A stretch of DNA of 64,000 nt from assembly GCA_026182355.1 (NCBI GenBank), contig JAPFBL010000363.1:124001-188000 (forward strand). Reading direction: 5' to 3'. Made by a program: the position numbers and the translations under genes. The stretch is from Hermatobates lingyangjiaoensis (taxonomy: Eukaryota > Arthropoda > Insecta > Hemiptera > Hermatobatidae). Shown here piece after piece: positions 34,691-45,849 of this stretch (position 1 is its first letter; each line of letters starts with the position of its first letter). The notes below the pieces were generated by a model that saw only the letters and a program-made list of their open reading frames with translations, searched no databases and was not told the DNA's origin.

Positions 34691-34800
34691 TATTTACTTT
34701 ACTATAAGTAAAGTATAGTGATCGTGAAAAAATTCGATCTCGAGATTTTGACGGAATTACATGTTTTGAGGTCCCAGAAGTCGTTTTATGAAGTTTTTAC
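34691..34800. repeat. Interspersed repeat shared with 59776-59890
   Basis: TTTACTTTACTATAAGTAAA, then TCGATCTCGAGATTTTGACGG and GAGGTCCC recur in diverged form at 59776-59890. The class is unknown. Confidence 0.6.
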
Positions 34801-34809
34801 GATGATGTC

Positions 34810-34862
34810 TGTGTGTGTGTGGGTGGGTGGGTGGGTGGTGGGTGGGTGGTGTGGGTGCGTGT
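34810..34862 (+). other. G-quadruplex-forming GGGT repeat
   Basis: At 34821-34848 five or more GGG runs are separated by single T or short loops, the pattern of a very stable parallel G-quadruplex. It follows a (TG)n tract and lies on the coding strand of the gene's large intron. Confidence 0.8.
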
Positions 34863-36414
34863 GTTAGCATTGCTTGTTACCACGCTACGGTCCAGAATCT
34901 TTGATGGATCAAGTTGATATTTTACACAAAAATGGGCCCCATTTAGACGAAGATCCCTATAGTTTGGGAAGAATTATGCATGATGGGAAAGTCACTTTTT
35001 TTGCCAAAAACCGTTTTTTTTTAAAACATTTATTTCTCCTAAACTACTAACCCTAGAGTTTTGAGATTTTGACATTATCTTTGAGGTTACAAATGGAACA
35101 TACGAAAAATATATTCAAATTTTATATCAACAGGAAATATTTTTTTTTCAATAAAATGTACAAATTTTGACTTATAAATCAATCTCAAACCTTGTGAGAG
35201 CGATACAAGCCATACTGTTTGACGGACAAGAATGAAACTATGCCTATAAATAGAACATTATATGGACAATGAGTTGAGATATTTTTTTCTAAAATTACAT
35301 TCGCTAAAGGGGCGTTAGAGTACGATTTGTGTTTTCAGAAAATGTTTTTTTGACGCTAAACGGCTCGTTAAAAAATAATGAAAATTTGACCAAAAATGGA
35401 ACAAAAAATTAGCAATTCACAAAAAAAAAATCATGAAGTTTCAATTACGGAAAAGAGCAATAACGATATAAAAACTCTTTGTTTATCCTAGACTAAGAGA
35501 TCACCTGCTATACTTGTCGAATTTTTTGTATTTTTTTACATTGTTTACATTGACTTAGAAATTTTTTGAGCGAATCCACTGAGATAAAATTGATGTTTCT
35601 AAATGGAAAAATGAAAAATATTATTGACTTATAAGAGATGTAAGAGGAATAATATTGTGCAGGTAAATGATAACACTCATTAAAAAAAAAAATCGTATAT
35701 ATGTTATTTGACAAAGGGAAGGAAAATGATCTTATTAAATACTAAGAAGCCATAAAATTCCCAGTATAATAATTCTGTTAAAAACCAAAAATGTAAAAGA
35801 TAATTCAAAATTAAATCTTTCGTTTAGATATTAATAACTGTAATTATCGTACATCTTTAATTAACAAATCACCTTAAAACAACATTTTCTTCGCTGTTTA
35901 AGATGTTTTTCAGAGAAAAAAAGGTATTTTACTGTTTTAAATTTGAAAATTTTACATTAATATTCAATGTAGAAGGATGTTAAGTAAACGATGTAAGAAA
36001 TCTACTGGCTATTTGAACAATAGCCATGTTCTCTTGTAGGTAATATTTCGTTTAAGAAATGTTCACATTGGTTTTTCAAAAATGTTATTACTGCTGTAGT
36101 TATACTAATGAAATTATTTGCAAATAATAAAATTTGTGATGTACAAAAATAAGCTTATAAATTGATATGTCCTTCAATCACTATCTGTACTTCCTCACGA
36201 ATGCAATGCTAATAATTATATCCCATTTAGATATTTATGTTATGCTTAAATGATACGTTATGTTTTATATACTCAAGAAATTTGACATTGAGTTACTTAT
36301 AGTAAAGTAGAGTGTAGGCCACTCCAGATTTTTTTCTTTTCATAGAGGCTGAGGAACTGACAAAGTCAGCCTTCCGTTGCTGATTTCCTTGAAGGAATAT
36401 TGTATCTCCCATTG

Positions 36415-36595
36415 ATTCTACATTAGGAGTCCTAAATTTTGCCTACCTCAAGATTATTTAGAGTAAAAATATTTAACAAGTTCCTGACAGGCTCGAGACC
36501 AACAGCTTAACGTCCTCTCCGAGGGACTACGTGCTCCGATTTAATCACCTCCCACGTGAATAAATCGAGTGCCAGAGTGGTTATTGAACGCCGAA
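36415..36595 (-). mobile_element. tRNA-derived SINE, copy 3, truncated
   Basis: The minus strand matches the SINE body (CGATTTATTCACGTGGGAGG, then GGACGTTAAGCTGTTGGTC). The tRNA-like head is reduced to a trace and the 3' tail is eroded. Confidence 0.75.
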
Positions 36596-37689
36596 CCCTT
36601 TTGTGGTACTAAAATAACGCATGCATTTTTTTAGCTCTTGACCTATTTGATCTATATACATGACATAATATACTGATCGACAGTACTTACTGACCTTCCC
36701 AACAAGTAGTACTAATGGAGTCCCTGATCTAAAACCGCTAACTACTAAGTCCTCTCTGCTGCACGTAGATGGTCGCTAGCCTATTAATATGATATGTGTA
36801 AATAGTTTTGCAACATACTCCTAAAAAAATTTCAAGCCATAGATTGATAAACACTGGTACTGACTGGCGAATTTTATCATCTTTCGAGGAATAATCCCGT
36901 ATAATATAACTTAATACATAGAGTATATCACTTCAATTCCAAATTTAAAAACAACTATCCTTATATTGGTGACAAAGTTACACCGATTAAAGAACAAAAT
37001 TTTCCTATGATCTGATCCTTTTGAACAAGAAAAACATATAGGCACGCTGATTTAGAAAAACTATAATCAACGAATATAAAACAAGGAAAATAAAAAATAA
37101 ATATCGAACATCAAAATATATAGTAATATTCAACCAGATCATTTATTTCAAATTGTTAAATTAATAATTGCATATATTAATTAAAAATAAATTAATTATT
37201 TCATTAATAATTATTTAAGTTATATTGTACATTTTTTTCATGTCATTGGTATTCAATATATTTTATTTAAAAAACCATAAATACCTGTTTCATTGACTTT
37301 TTACCTGTGGTCCATTAAAACTTAAGTTTAAAAAAACAAATTAGTAAATACAAATATTTTTTTAGAACAAAAATAAAGGAACCCTAATATTATATTGTTT
37401 AATTGATTTTCCGACAGAATGATGTGCCTCACCGCTCACAACCTACGTGATTTTCTCATATCCTTTCCTATATTGAAGAGCAAAGGAAAAAATTTCATTT
37501 CCGTATTATTTTACAAGACCATCCGTGCAGCTGAAATAAAGTTTTTTTTTCGTAATAGCAATTTTTTTTTTCAGTTGAAGATTTTGGAATATTATATTTT
37601 AATTTTTGATTAGGTAATAATTTGTGATTTTTTTTATTAGCCTGTAAAATATTAATATACTAACAGTTACCTTTCGATTTCTCATCGTA

Positions 37690-37745
37690 CCAATTCATTT
37701 CCTGAGGATGACGGTCAAAAGGGTCGAAGTCGAAGGGTTGACTCA
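37690..37745 (+). repeat. PLE terminal fragment, family F
   Basis: CCTGAGGATGACGGTCAAAAGGGTCGAAGTCG has the hammerhead layout of CTGAGGA, an extra T and GAC/GTC, but the GAAA box reads GAAG. A relative at 45228 reads GAAATATTG. Confidence 0.5.
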
Positions 37746-37837
37746 CTGAAAGTGAGGAGTCCTAATGTCTAGTCATCATTCATATTGATTTCTATTTTTA
37801 ATATATATATATATATATATTTGTAAATTTTATTAGC

Positions 37838-38040
37838 AGTCCTTCCTGTATACATACATTGTTAAAAATTAGACCAAATTTAACTGAAACTTGCTTTTTC
37901 ATAAGTTTATCGAGTTACCGGAATAACGATCTTGTTACTGTATCGACAGAATATAGTAAGTTACCAATCGACATGCTAAATGAACACATGTTTCTTCTGT
38001 CTTCAGCCATTATCAAGAAATGAATGCATTTTGAAGTTTG
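37838..38040 (-). repeat. PLE N-terminal coding fragment
   Basis: On the minus strand KQVSVKFGL is followed by NNVCIQEGLL, matching the conserved KF-x-x-x-C-x-x-x-x-LLP start of PLE proteins. Two related copies lie near 50610 (minus) and 51000 (plus). Confidence 0.5.
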
Positions 38041-38253
38041 AAGCTTATATAAGAAAAGTGGAACGTATTGCTTTGGTCGGGGGGATTTATGTTGTTTTTC
38101 TAATCGGAGGGGGTTGAGTGACCTAGGGCGTCGTTGCAGCTACCTGGGAGAGGCCCTAATTGGCTGGAGGTTGATTTAAACAATTTCAGAACTTTAGAAC
38201 TAATTTCTAATTGTTTATTAATATATGGCTTCTTTGTAAATATATATATATAA

Positions 38254-38556
38254 TACAAGAGTTTACATAAACAAATAAAATAACAGTCAATGATCAAACC
38301 ACAATATGAAAAGAGAAGAAAGACTAAGATCTTTCAACCGTAACAAGCGGTCTTCGTCAGAGTCAAAAACCCTTTTGAGTCAGGGTTATTCAACAATATG
38401 AAAAGGGAAAAAAGACTAAGATCTTTCAACCGTAACAAGCGGTCTTCGTTAGAGTCAAAAACCCTCTGAGTCAGGGTTTTTTACTATAACGAAGACCGCT
38501 TGTTATGGTTGAAAGATCTTAGTTTTTTTCCCTTTTCATATTGTGGTTTGATCATT
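38254..38556. repeat. PLE family C half copy plus foldback
   Basis: A minus-strand half copy (38296-38375) is followed by a full inverted pair (38392-38556), the same layout as at 4094-4417. The first unit has an intact hammerhead (38322-38364, minus). Both cores of the inverted pair carry the CTAACGA or related change. Confidence 0.75.
38322..38364 (-). ncRNA. Hammerhead ribozyme motif, family C
   Basis: All elements match the 4342-4384 copy, on the minus strand. Confidence 0.7.
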
Positions 38557-38641
38557 TATATATATATACATATATATTACCTGAATCCCTTGGCAAATAC
38601 ATGTAACTTCTGAACTTCTTTGGCAAATACCTGTCACTCCC

Positions 38642-38756
38642 TGCAAACTAGTCAGGAAACTAGAAAACATCAGCAAGAAAGTAGTCAACGCAGAAGCTGC
38701 TGCTAATTTCAACGGTATATGTTTGAGAGAAGACTTGCTACCGCTATATACATCAC
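38642..38756 (+). pseudogene. PLE N-terminal coding fragment
   Basis: The open frame reads CKLVRKLENISKKVVNAEAA, then ANFNGICLREDLLPLYT. This is the PLE N-terminal pattern F-x-x-x-C-x-x-x-x-LLP-x-Y. The frame is flanked by (TA)n on the right and a family C foldback on the left. A related fragment is at 42493-42609. Confidence 0.65.
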
Positions 38757-39207
38757 ACACCAATATATATATATATATATGTTATTGAATGTGAGCAGTT
38801 TCTGCATTTTTTAGTAACAAATTCTAGCCTCCTGGCTTTTTTTTCTCTCAGATGGTAAACTATAAAGCAGGTTCACCAAAGACATTTACTAATAGATTAG
38901 CCGGGTGAACGACAGAAATTTAATTGTATAGCCTATAAATATATATTTACCATACAGTGAATATATATATATATAATTAACACCATCAAAATAACAGGAC
39001 ATCAAGGTTCTGAAATCTATTGAATTACCCGTAGTTGGAGAGAAAGAGAAATCAAAAATGGATTTTTTTTTCTTTCACTTGACTTCCTATAATTTGTTAT
39101 AAGAATGCTTCAAATTTTATTAATTTCTTTTTATTTGTGGAGAGTGATATATATTGATATATTGTATTCATCTTCATTATGAAGTATATAAATGTGCATA
39201 ACTGGTA

Positions 39208-39597
39208 CAGTAATACCTCGGTTCTGAAACGATTCAGAACTCGTAGACTTCGGAATTCAAACAAAATTCTAAATTATATTACCTTCGATTTTGGTACTCG
39301 AATGGTAGTACAGATTTTGGTCCTCCAAAACGCCTAAGAAAAGTCTAGAGAATATAACAACGCTTATTCGTCCAAATCGAACGAACTTTAGAACTTTGGA
39401 ACTTCATCACCCAGATATTCTAAATATAAGCTTAATATATTTTGTTGTAATTAATTTTAAAATATTTAAAAAAATTGATTTCTAAACTTGGAACAGATTA
39501 AATTTATTTTCGTTATTTTTAATGGAAAAACACCTTTCAGGACTCACAATTCGGTTTTCGAACAGAATGGATTGTGGTCGAGAGCCATGTATGACTG
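39208..39597. mobile_element. Tigger/pogo-like MITE with TA duplication
   Basis: The left end CAGTAATACCTCGGTTCTGA and the right end, reverse-complemented, CAGTCATACATGGCTCTCGA are inverted repeats, each next to TA. The 390-bp interior has no transposase. A second copy of the interior without either end lies at 48085-48330. Confidence 0.75.
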
Positions 39598-40299
39598 TAT
39601 TGCTTCTTAATTATCGTATCTTAAATTGTTACCGTAATTTCATTCATGCAATCAAACGCATTTTAAGTAATGAACATACTTCAATTTTTCAACGGTCTTC
39701 CTCAGAACATGAGTAATTTTATCTTTCAATCACGGTTATTTGAGTAATCCATGGAGAATAAGGAGTTAAAAAGTATTAAAAGATTTGTTCATATTGCAGG
39801 TATAAGGGGTTACAGGGATTAATCGCGAAAGTTCCCTCTGTGCCTGAGAAATCAGTTTAAAACCTGTTCCCCTTTTCTAAATGAATATTTATGCTTGGCT
39901 TTTATGATTATTTCTTTTTTTTATGAATCCATCTTCTGTAGATTTTAGGCTACGGTGTTTTCTTCCTATTGAAATTAAATTTGTATTGGCCCACTACTTC
40001 TACATTCTCATCCTGCTGTTTTTGCTTTGGTCATTAAACATTGTCAAGAATAGTCTTTCAGTCTTTCAGGGAAAGTTTCGTGTTCCCTGAAACGAACGTA
40101 TTCGTGTTCGAATAGTGTTGTGGCTTTGCATTGTCTGAGGTATTGAATAAATTAGAAGTCATCAGGTCGTCATATTCAGTTTAGGTATGAAGCTACTGGA
40201 ATTCGTGGGATTGAAAGGTTCGGAGTTGGATTCAGTTTCCGAACAAGGAGATTTGGATGTGTGGGCAGACAGTTATTTATCATCATTGTTGGCAAGTCG

Positions 40300-40530
40300 A
40301 CTAATGCAGCAATCTATAGATTCCCGGCTCAAATCATGTTGAATATAGACATTTCTGGTATACCGTGCAGCCCTAGGTTAAGGTGAACACATTTATTCTG
40401 TACTATTTGGATGCAGTTCTTATTAATGGGTGCCGCTCCAAACAAAACTGAACATCTGTATGTCATAGTAAAAGGGATGACCGCCCTATAGCAAGGTCCT
40501 TCACTGCCCGTGGAGTATTTTCGTTTTAAG
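40300..40530 (-). pseudogene. Jockey-like LINE reverse-transcriptase end
   Basis: The minus strand reads RAVIPFTMTYRCSVLFGAAP, then INKNCIQIVQNKCVHLT. This matches the R-x-x-I-x-P-x-x-x-Y-x-x-x-x-W-G region followed by QNKCLR in Jockey-type reverse transcriptases. The rest is decayed. Confidence 0.55.
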
Positions 40531-40714
40531 GATGGAATAAAGATTGCACTTTAGGAAATATCAACAGGTTAGAGAAAAACCAAAAGAAGAACACTATGAG
40601 ATCGAAAAGCGAAAATCTTCTTTTACTTTTTATAACTAAGTTTCTCTACGATTTCTAATAATAATTACACCAATTTGTTTGTACTAATCATCCTTTATTT
40701 TCGTGTATTTGCAG

Positions 40715-40950
40715 CCCAAACAAATTCCCGGGAAGGCTGAAATGAGGGAAAGAGGAAGTTCACCACCTCGGACTATGCCTGGCCTCAAATCAGGCCCTCC
40801 AGAAGAAGAGGAGTCCATTTCACCGACAGAACTGAACTCGTGTAAACGGCTTGTTGAAAAACCCCCTCCAGTCAAACGACTTCCCATTACCCCGGTGTCT
40901 CATAATGCTCCAAACCTCGCTGACAAGCTCATCGATCTCGACAACAACAG
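40715..40950 (+). CDS. SH2D5-like: PTB-SH2 adaptor gene, proline/serine-rich linker exon
   Basis: The acceptor is TGTATTTGCAG and the donor AACAACAG/GTACC. The exon reads in phase 0 from PKQIPGKAEMRERG to LIDLDNN and ends with two bases of an Arg codon. It encodes 78 residues with SSPPRTMPG, a run of acidic residues (EEEE) and VEKPPPVKRLP. The last looks like a class of proline motif that SH3 domains bind. It is probably disordered and links the PTB and SH2 domains. GC content is much higher than in the surrounding intron, which supports selection. Confidence 0.85.
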
Positions 40951-42345
40951 GTACCAACTCTGCAAGTGCTTAGCTCCATGTTATTTACTTCAGAATAACA
41001 TTAATCATGTTATTCCGAATGACGTTCGTGCTCATTTAAATTCAAGTCTTGTTATTGCTTTACAATCGAGCACCATATTGCTTTACTTCAGTTGTAATTT
41101 AACTAAACTTTACTATTATATAAGATTAATCCTTTGTTGAATAAAGATAATAAACCATTATTTATTGAAAAAAAGTTATAATAATTTATTGATGTCTCTT
41201 ATATTGATTACAAGTTTACTTTTTTTTTAGAGTTAGTTGGGATGACGTAGGTTAAATATAGGAACGAGAAAATGATATGGATATATGTCCATAACTGCGA
41301 ATAAGTAGTAAGGTCAACAGAAAAGATGTATAATATTCATTTGTTCATAAACAGGGAAGCAGAAAGAGAACCAACAGGGAATACAAGTGGAATAGAGGAG
41401 AGAGCGAGAGAGAGAGAGAGGCAGAGAGAGGAAGAAAAATGGCATGTTCCATGTACGAGTATATGAGAGAATAACGTTTATGTAAAAAGGACATTATTTC
41501 TATGCTGTCTGCTGGGATAACTAGCTGATAAATCACAATTAACAAGTGAATAACAGTGATACAGAAAAGGGAGAAACCTGTTTGTATGTGTGAGCTAACG
41601 TATATGAGGAATTTAACAGAATACAGGAGTTATTTTGAACACCTTCTGGACACCCTTAGTTAATTATAAGCTCACTTAGAGAAATATAAATAGCTAGAGA
41701 TTTAGAAAGCTAAACAAAAAGAAATATAAAAAGAAGAAGGGAGAGAAGTATAACAACCTGTGTGCATGTGTTATGAAGACCTTAACTGAAGAGTATCCAC
41801 CGGCCATGTTAATCATAGTACTCTCATAGAGAAAGAGAGAGAGGAAATTTATATATGTGGCTCTTACAAATTTTGGGCAGGATTATATATAGAATACTAA
41901 CAACTATGATATTAATTTCAACGTTAAGTAACACCTGTCTAAAACCTTCTATATTCCAGAAACTTTGATAATCCAAAAATATATTTCAGGTATTGACTAG
42001 TTTCTTACATAAAGTTATACATTAGGCCAAAAATTCACTTCATGAGAAAATAATTTTGTGAACCACTTGAATTAAAAAACTTAACTAAGCAGTTATATTT
42101 TTGTAGTCAGTATGCATGGGTGTAATACCAAGGATGAGAATTTTTGAAAGCAGTTACAAAGTCAATAGGGATGCTAATTGATTGGCCTACGACACGGTGA
42201 AAAACTGTTTTAAATTTAGTAACTGTTTGGACCTGCTAACATTTATTTATATTCATTAGTTTAATTCAAAATTCTTTAAACTATTTCATTGTTTTTTAAA
42301 ATTTTAAAATTCCCAAATTTTGAAAAATGTAAGACTAATAATTCC

Positions 42346-42384
42346 CAACCTGACGATGACTATGGAATAGTCGAAAGCTTGTTG
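42346..42384 (+). ncRNA. Hammerhead ribozyme motif, family I
   Basis: CAAC and GTTG form a perfect helix I. CTGACGA is followed by an extra T, a perfect GACTA/TAGTC stem, GAA, the palindrome AGCT and T at the cleavage position. The motif is followed within about 110 nt by a PLE N-terminal frame. Confidence 0.75.
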
Positions 42385-42399
42385 CTATCTAATGGTGTA

Positions 42400-42602
42400 G
42401 TAAGTTATGTTAAATTATTTACCTGTGATATTAGTTTTTCAGTTGTATTAAAATTGTTGATATTTATTAAAGTGTTTCAAAAAAGTGTCTCAATGTCCTT
42501 TGGACAACTTATTTGGGAATTACTACCATCTATTCTTAAGACTGTCAGGAGACTGGAACAGCTTAGTTTGAAAGTCGTAAATGCCGAAGCTGTGGTACAT
42601 GT

Positions 42603-42609
<7 letters not shown>
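42400..42609 (+). pseudogene. PLE N-terminal coding fragment after a hammerhead
   Basis: The end of the open frame reads ILKTVRRLEQLSLKVVNAEA, then VVHVNN, close to the 38642 fragment (KLENISKKVVNAEAAANFN). It is cut by (TA)n. The order hammerhead then N-terminal frame matches the 21150-21318 arrangement. Confidence 0.6.

Positions 42610-42660
<51 letters not shown>
42608..42660. repeat. Long (TA)n microsatellite
   Basis: About 26 TA units break off a PLE reading frame. Confidence 0.9.
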
Positions 42661-42664
<4 letters not shown>

Positions 42665-42699
42665 GCTTTCACATAAACACGTGAAATAATAAATACATA

Positions 42700-42700
42700 A

Positions 42701-42775
<75 letters not shown>
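42700..42775. repeat. (AC)n(AT)n(GT)n self-complementary compound microsatellite
   Basis: (AC)7, about (AT)14 and (GT)13 follow each other without interruption, so the whole block can fold into one hairpin. Confidence 0.9.
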
Positions 42776-42777
<2 letters not shown>

Positions 42778-42792
42778 TAATAATAATAACAG

Positions 42793-42915
42793 TATTTGAC
42801 AATAAACACGTCAAACAACAATCAATATTCAAACCACAATAAGAAATAGAAAAAAAAAACTAAAATATTTCAACCGTAAGAAGCGGTCTTCGTCAAAGTC
42901 AAAAACCGAACTGAA
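42793..42915 (-). repeat. PLE family C half copy, decayed
   Basis: A minus-strand arm has CAAACCACAATAAGAAATAG and AAGCGGTCTTCGTCA. The palindrome has become AAATATTT, still self-complementary. Confidence 0.7.
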
Positions 42916-43311
42916 ACTCAAAATGCAGAAACATCATGGTGAGGGGTTGAGAAATCTCTTATTGTGAAATCTTATTTTATATATATATATATATATATCT
43001 TATTCTCTCTGGTTCTGACTGTGACACCTGCAATTAACAAATTGTCCGTTCGAACTCCTCAAGACCTTATTACGTTCTCAAAATAGACCCCTTTTTATTT
43101 TATTCTTAAAATTATAAAGTTACACTCTTGAAAAGAAGTTACAGGTATGAACCTTAAGTAAGGTAATATAAAGGGGATTTCTTTCTGGCAAAAGAAAGTT
43201 ACCCAATCATGCATTTGTAAAAGAGTAATGCTCCAGCTGTGAAAAAGTTTGATCGCAAAATTTTTCAAATCTACTGTGTGAATGTAATATGACTGATTTT
43301 TTTTTTTAAAG

Positions 43312-43455
43312 GATAAACAGTGAAAAGAGGCCCAGTTCATACAGCGGTGCTGGCAGCGGAGCTACGCCGCCTCCTCCGGCAAGGACTGAATCGCTGCGAA
43401 CAGAGGCCGAAGGTGAACTCAAAACAGCGCCTTGGTTCCAAGCTGGAATTCCAAG
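43312..43455 (+). CDS. SH2D5-like: PTB-SH2 adaptor gene, linker and SH2 start exon
   Basis: The acceptor is a T run followed by AAAG and the donor is CCAAG/GTAGTG. With the two bases from the previous exon it completes an Arg codon. It reads INSEKRPSSYSGAGSG, ATPPPPARTESLRTEAEGEL and KTAPWFQAGIPR. The first half is a Ser/Gly/Pro-rich linker. APWFQAGIPR is the opening of an SH2 domain, where the conserved Trp precedes the first strand. It ends in phase 2, which matches the next exon. The high GC content contrasts with the flanking intron. Confidence 0.9.
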
Positions 43456-44459
43456 GTAGTGAACAACTGTTTTTAAAATAGATTAAATATTACAAAAAAG
43501 GAAGAGATTGTTAGAAAAAAATATTTTATAAAGCCTTGCAATTGTAATTACTAACCCAAACTTATTTTAATGTGTTATTCTATTCATCCGATTAGACTGT
43601 TTTCTACTAGAACCAATTTAAGGAACATTGGGAGTGATTAATACTTGGATAGGTGGAACTGCATGCTGTTGCCACCCCCATTGGTGGTGAATATTTGTGA
43701 ATTGGTAACAAATCATGAATGAGTCAAACTTTTGAAAAGCATAAATGCTGTGATCTTATATTTTTTTCTCAAATACCATCGTCCGCCGCTTTATGTCTTT
43801 TGTGCTACTTAAAAGGAGAAAATATGACTAATTTTATGATTCCGTTCCCATTGTCCATGACACATTACGTGAGCTTCAATGGCAGTAGTGCCATTAATCC
43901 AAATGGTAACCTGTTTTGATTTATTTATGTACCTTGGTCTTTCGAATAAACCATGATAAAGTAAATAGTAGATTTTTTAACGTAGAGTTCTTTCTCTGCG
44001 TCACGAGAATAACCAACCGTTTTCTCACAAATGAGAAAAACGAGAGAGTCCTCGTGAAGTGCCCAAGGTGGACTTCGCCGGAGGCAGGCTTCCACGACTT
44101 ACGAAAAGCAAAATACATAAGCCTAGTAGTCTCTAAAAGACTGATGGTTAATTGATGAAAAATCAAGAATTACAGATGAAAATTGAAAGGGATATGAACA
44201 TGAGTAAGAGTTGATATGGAGTTGATATATAGGAAAGAATGGGTAAGTAAGGGAGGGAGTCAGAGATTACAAGAAAGGTATGGGGGGGGGGGGAAGGAAG
44301 AAGTATCCAGACGCTAACCACATTGAGAAAGGTCAGGCTAACCTAAATTAACCAGGTGTAACCAGAATTGTGCTAATAAATCCAAAGACTGCTAAGCAAA
44401 CAAAGTTAAGGGGTGAGTTAAAGTCTTAAAAAAAAGAACGTCGGAAGAGAAAATGAGGT

Positions 44460-44900
44460 CTTTTCGAGACCCATCTCTCGAATCAGTGCACTACTGAGCG
44501 GACTTTCCATTCCCGGACACCAGCCCAAAATAATAGCTTAAGTCCCTATTGTGCCAGCACAGTGAGAAAGAAGTTTTGAAAAAGACAGGCGTTAGAAGCA
44601 CGAGAGCGGAAGGACGTGTAATCCCACAACCGAGGACCCCGGCCCAAGAGTACAACTGCCACATAGCGCCGCAAGATATGTCCTGAAAAAGACAGGCATT
44701 AACCATATTTGACTAATAAGGGTGGACTTCCACCAAAACCAGCGGGCGTCCGACTGGACTTTCCACTATGGGACGCCGACCCAGGCTAGCACCCTGCCCA
44801 ACTTGTGCCTTTCTTAGTTCACGCAAAGGCGTGTTAAGCCCCCCCACCACGACAAGGTGAAGGCACATCGGGGGGGATCCAAGTGGTAACCATGTGCTTA
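44460..44900. repeat. GC-rich unclassified repeat with internal duplication
   Basis: GGACTTTCCATTCCCGGAC (44499) recurs as GGACTTTCCACTATGGGAC (44757), and GAAAAAGACAGGCGTTA (44577) as GAAAAAGACAGGCATTA (44685). It is far richer in G and C than its surroundings and has no long frame. A LINE or other transposon untranslated region is possible. Confidence 0.5.
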
Positions 44901-45431
44901 GTTTCACTTGCTCTGAGATATCTGTACCAAAATAGTGGTCATCTGAACTTGTAATGCTTCTCACTTATGGTATATGCATGTATATAATTCTTTTTATAAT
45001 TATGGTATAATTTAATTTTTTCATAAATTTAATTTTTTTAATTTATTTTTTTATTTTTTCTGTGCTATTGAATTTAATATTCACGAAGAATCCTTTTTAT
45101 TATCCTTTTCTCGTTGCAATTCTTCTTCAGCATTCCTATTACTCTTCTTCGTTTTCGTTGTGTCCATACTCTGTGAAGCTGTCCAGTTGGCTTTCATCTT
45201 CTCGCCACTCAACTTCCCTTTCTGAGGACGACCGTTAAAAGAGTCGAAATATTGAATGTGATTTCTAATTTATGTTTTTCTTTCCTGTTTCTCAAAGTTA
45301 TTAAAGCATATATATATATATATTATATATATATATATATATCCAATGTTTTCTTATCTCGATCACATATATTTACACTATTTTCCTTTTTTATCGAGGT
45401 TTAGTCTAGTTTCAATAATTTAACACCTTTA

Positions 45432-45471
45432 AGCCGACGTTTCGTCTATATTTGTAGACATCTTCAGGACT
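45432..45471 (-). ncRNA. Hammerhead ribozyme motif, family E
   Basis: On the minus strand AGTC and GGCT form helix I with one G-U pair. CTGAAGA, an extra T, a GTCTA/TAGAC stem, GAA, ACGT and C follow. Confidence 0.75.
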
Positions 45472-45697
45472 ACATCAATACAGAATTTAATTACAATAAC
45501 ATGAAGCATAATTATATCACATTATTTAATTAATATACATAATTATCTTGAAATACCAATATAAATAATAGAAATAATACAAAACAATAGAAATAATAAA
45601 TAAATAATGGAAAAATACCAAGTTAATTATGTATATTAATAATGTAAAATAATTATGTTTCACGTTATTGAAATTTAATTAAATTCTGTATTGATGT

Positions 45698-45737
45698 AGC
45701 CCTGAAGATGTCTACAAATATAGACGAAACGTCGGCT
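45698..45737 (+). ncRNA. Hammerhead ribozyme motif, family E, best copy
   Basis: AGCC and GGCT pair perfectly as helix I. CTGAAGA is followed by an extra T, a GTCTA/TAGAC stem with a six-nt loop, GAA, the palindrome ACGT and C, giving the classical GUC cleavage triplet. Confidence 0.8.
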
Positions 45738-45849
45738 TAAAAGTGTTGAATTATTGAAACTAGACCAAACCTCGATAAAAAAGAAAAAATAGTGTTATGT
45801 CTATATAAAACAATATTTTCAATTACCCATTGTGATTGTTTATGAACAG

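Larger units (their letters stand above)
6449..40714 (+). other. Very large intron region, about 34 kb, of the PTB-SH2 gene
   Basis: This region joins two exons of the same gene and consists almost wholly of transposon fragments, AT microsatellites and unique AT-rich DNA. The frame mismatch between the flanking exons means at least one small exon is hidden in it. Stretches with nothing I could identify include about 9150-10900, 13150-14800, 17550-18300, 23450-24450, 29720-31430, 32200-33200 and 35400-36400. Confidence 0.6.
40951..43311 (+). other. Intron of the PTB-SH2 gene
   Basis: It contains a GA-rich tract (41398-41440), a PLE fragment with a family I hammerhead (42289-42609), (TA)n and a compound (AC)n(AT)n(GT)n repeat, and a family C half copy. 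The rest, about 41450-42280, shows nothing recognisable. Confidence 0.75.
45389..45795. repeat. PLE foldback, family E
   Basis: Arms beginning TTTTTTATCGAGGTTTAGTC and ending GACCAAACCTCGATAAAAAA flank an AT-rich centre. Both arms keep a well-formed hammerhead, on opposite strands. Confidence 0.8.
43456..45849 (+). other. Intron of the PTB-SH2 gene
   Basis: It contains a GC-rich unclassified repeat (44460-44900), a family F-like terminal piece (45220-45270), (TA)n and a family E foldback (45389-45795). The 43500-44280 stretch has nothing I recognise. Confidence 0.75.

Noticed and set aside
39660..39715. Antisense hammerhead (TTCTGAGGAAGACCGTTGAAAA)
   Set aside because: CTGAGGA is followed by a sequence that does not form a helix II before GAAA, so it is likely chance or a remote relic.
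42289..42684. 131-codon open frame as a host gene
   Set aside because: It starts upstream of a hammerhead, its end is a PLE N-terminal fragment, and it finishes in (TA)n giving Tyr-Ile repeats.
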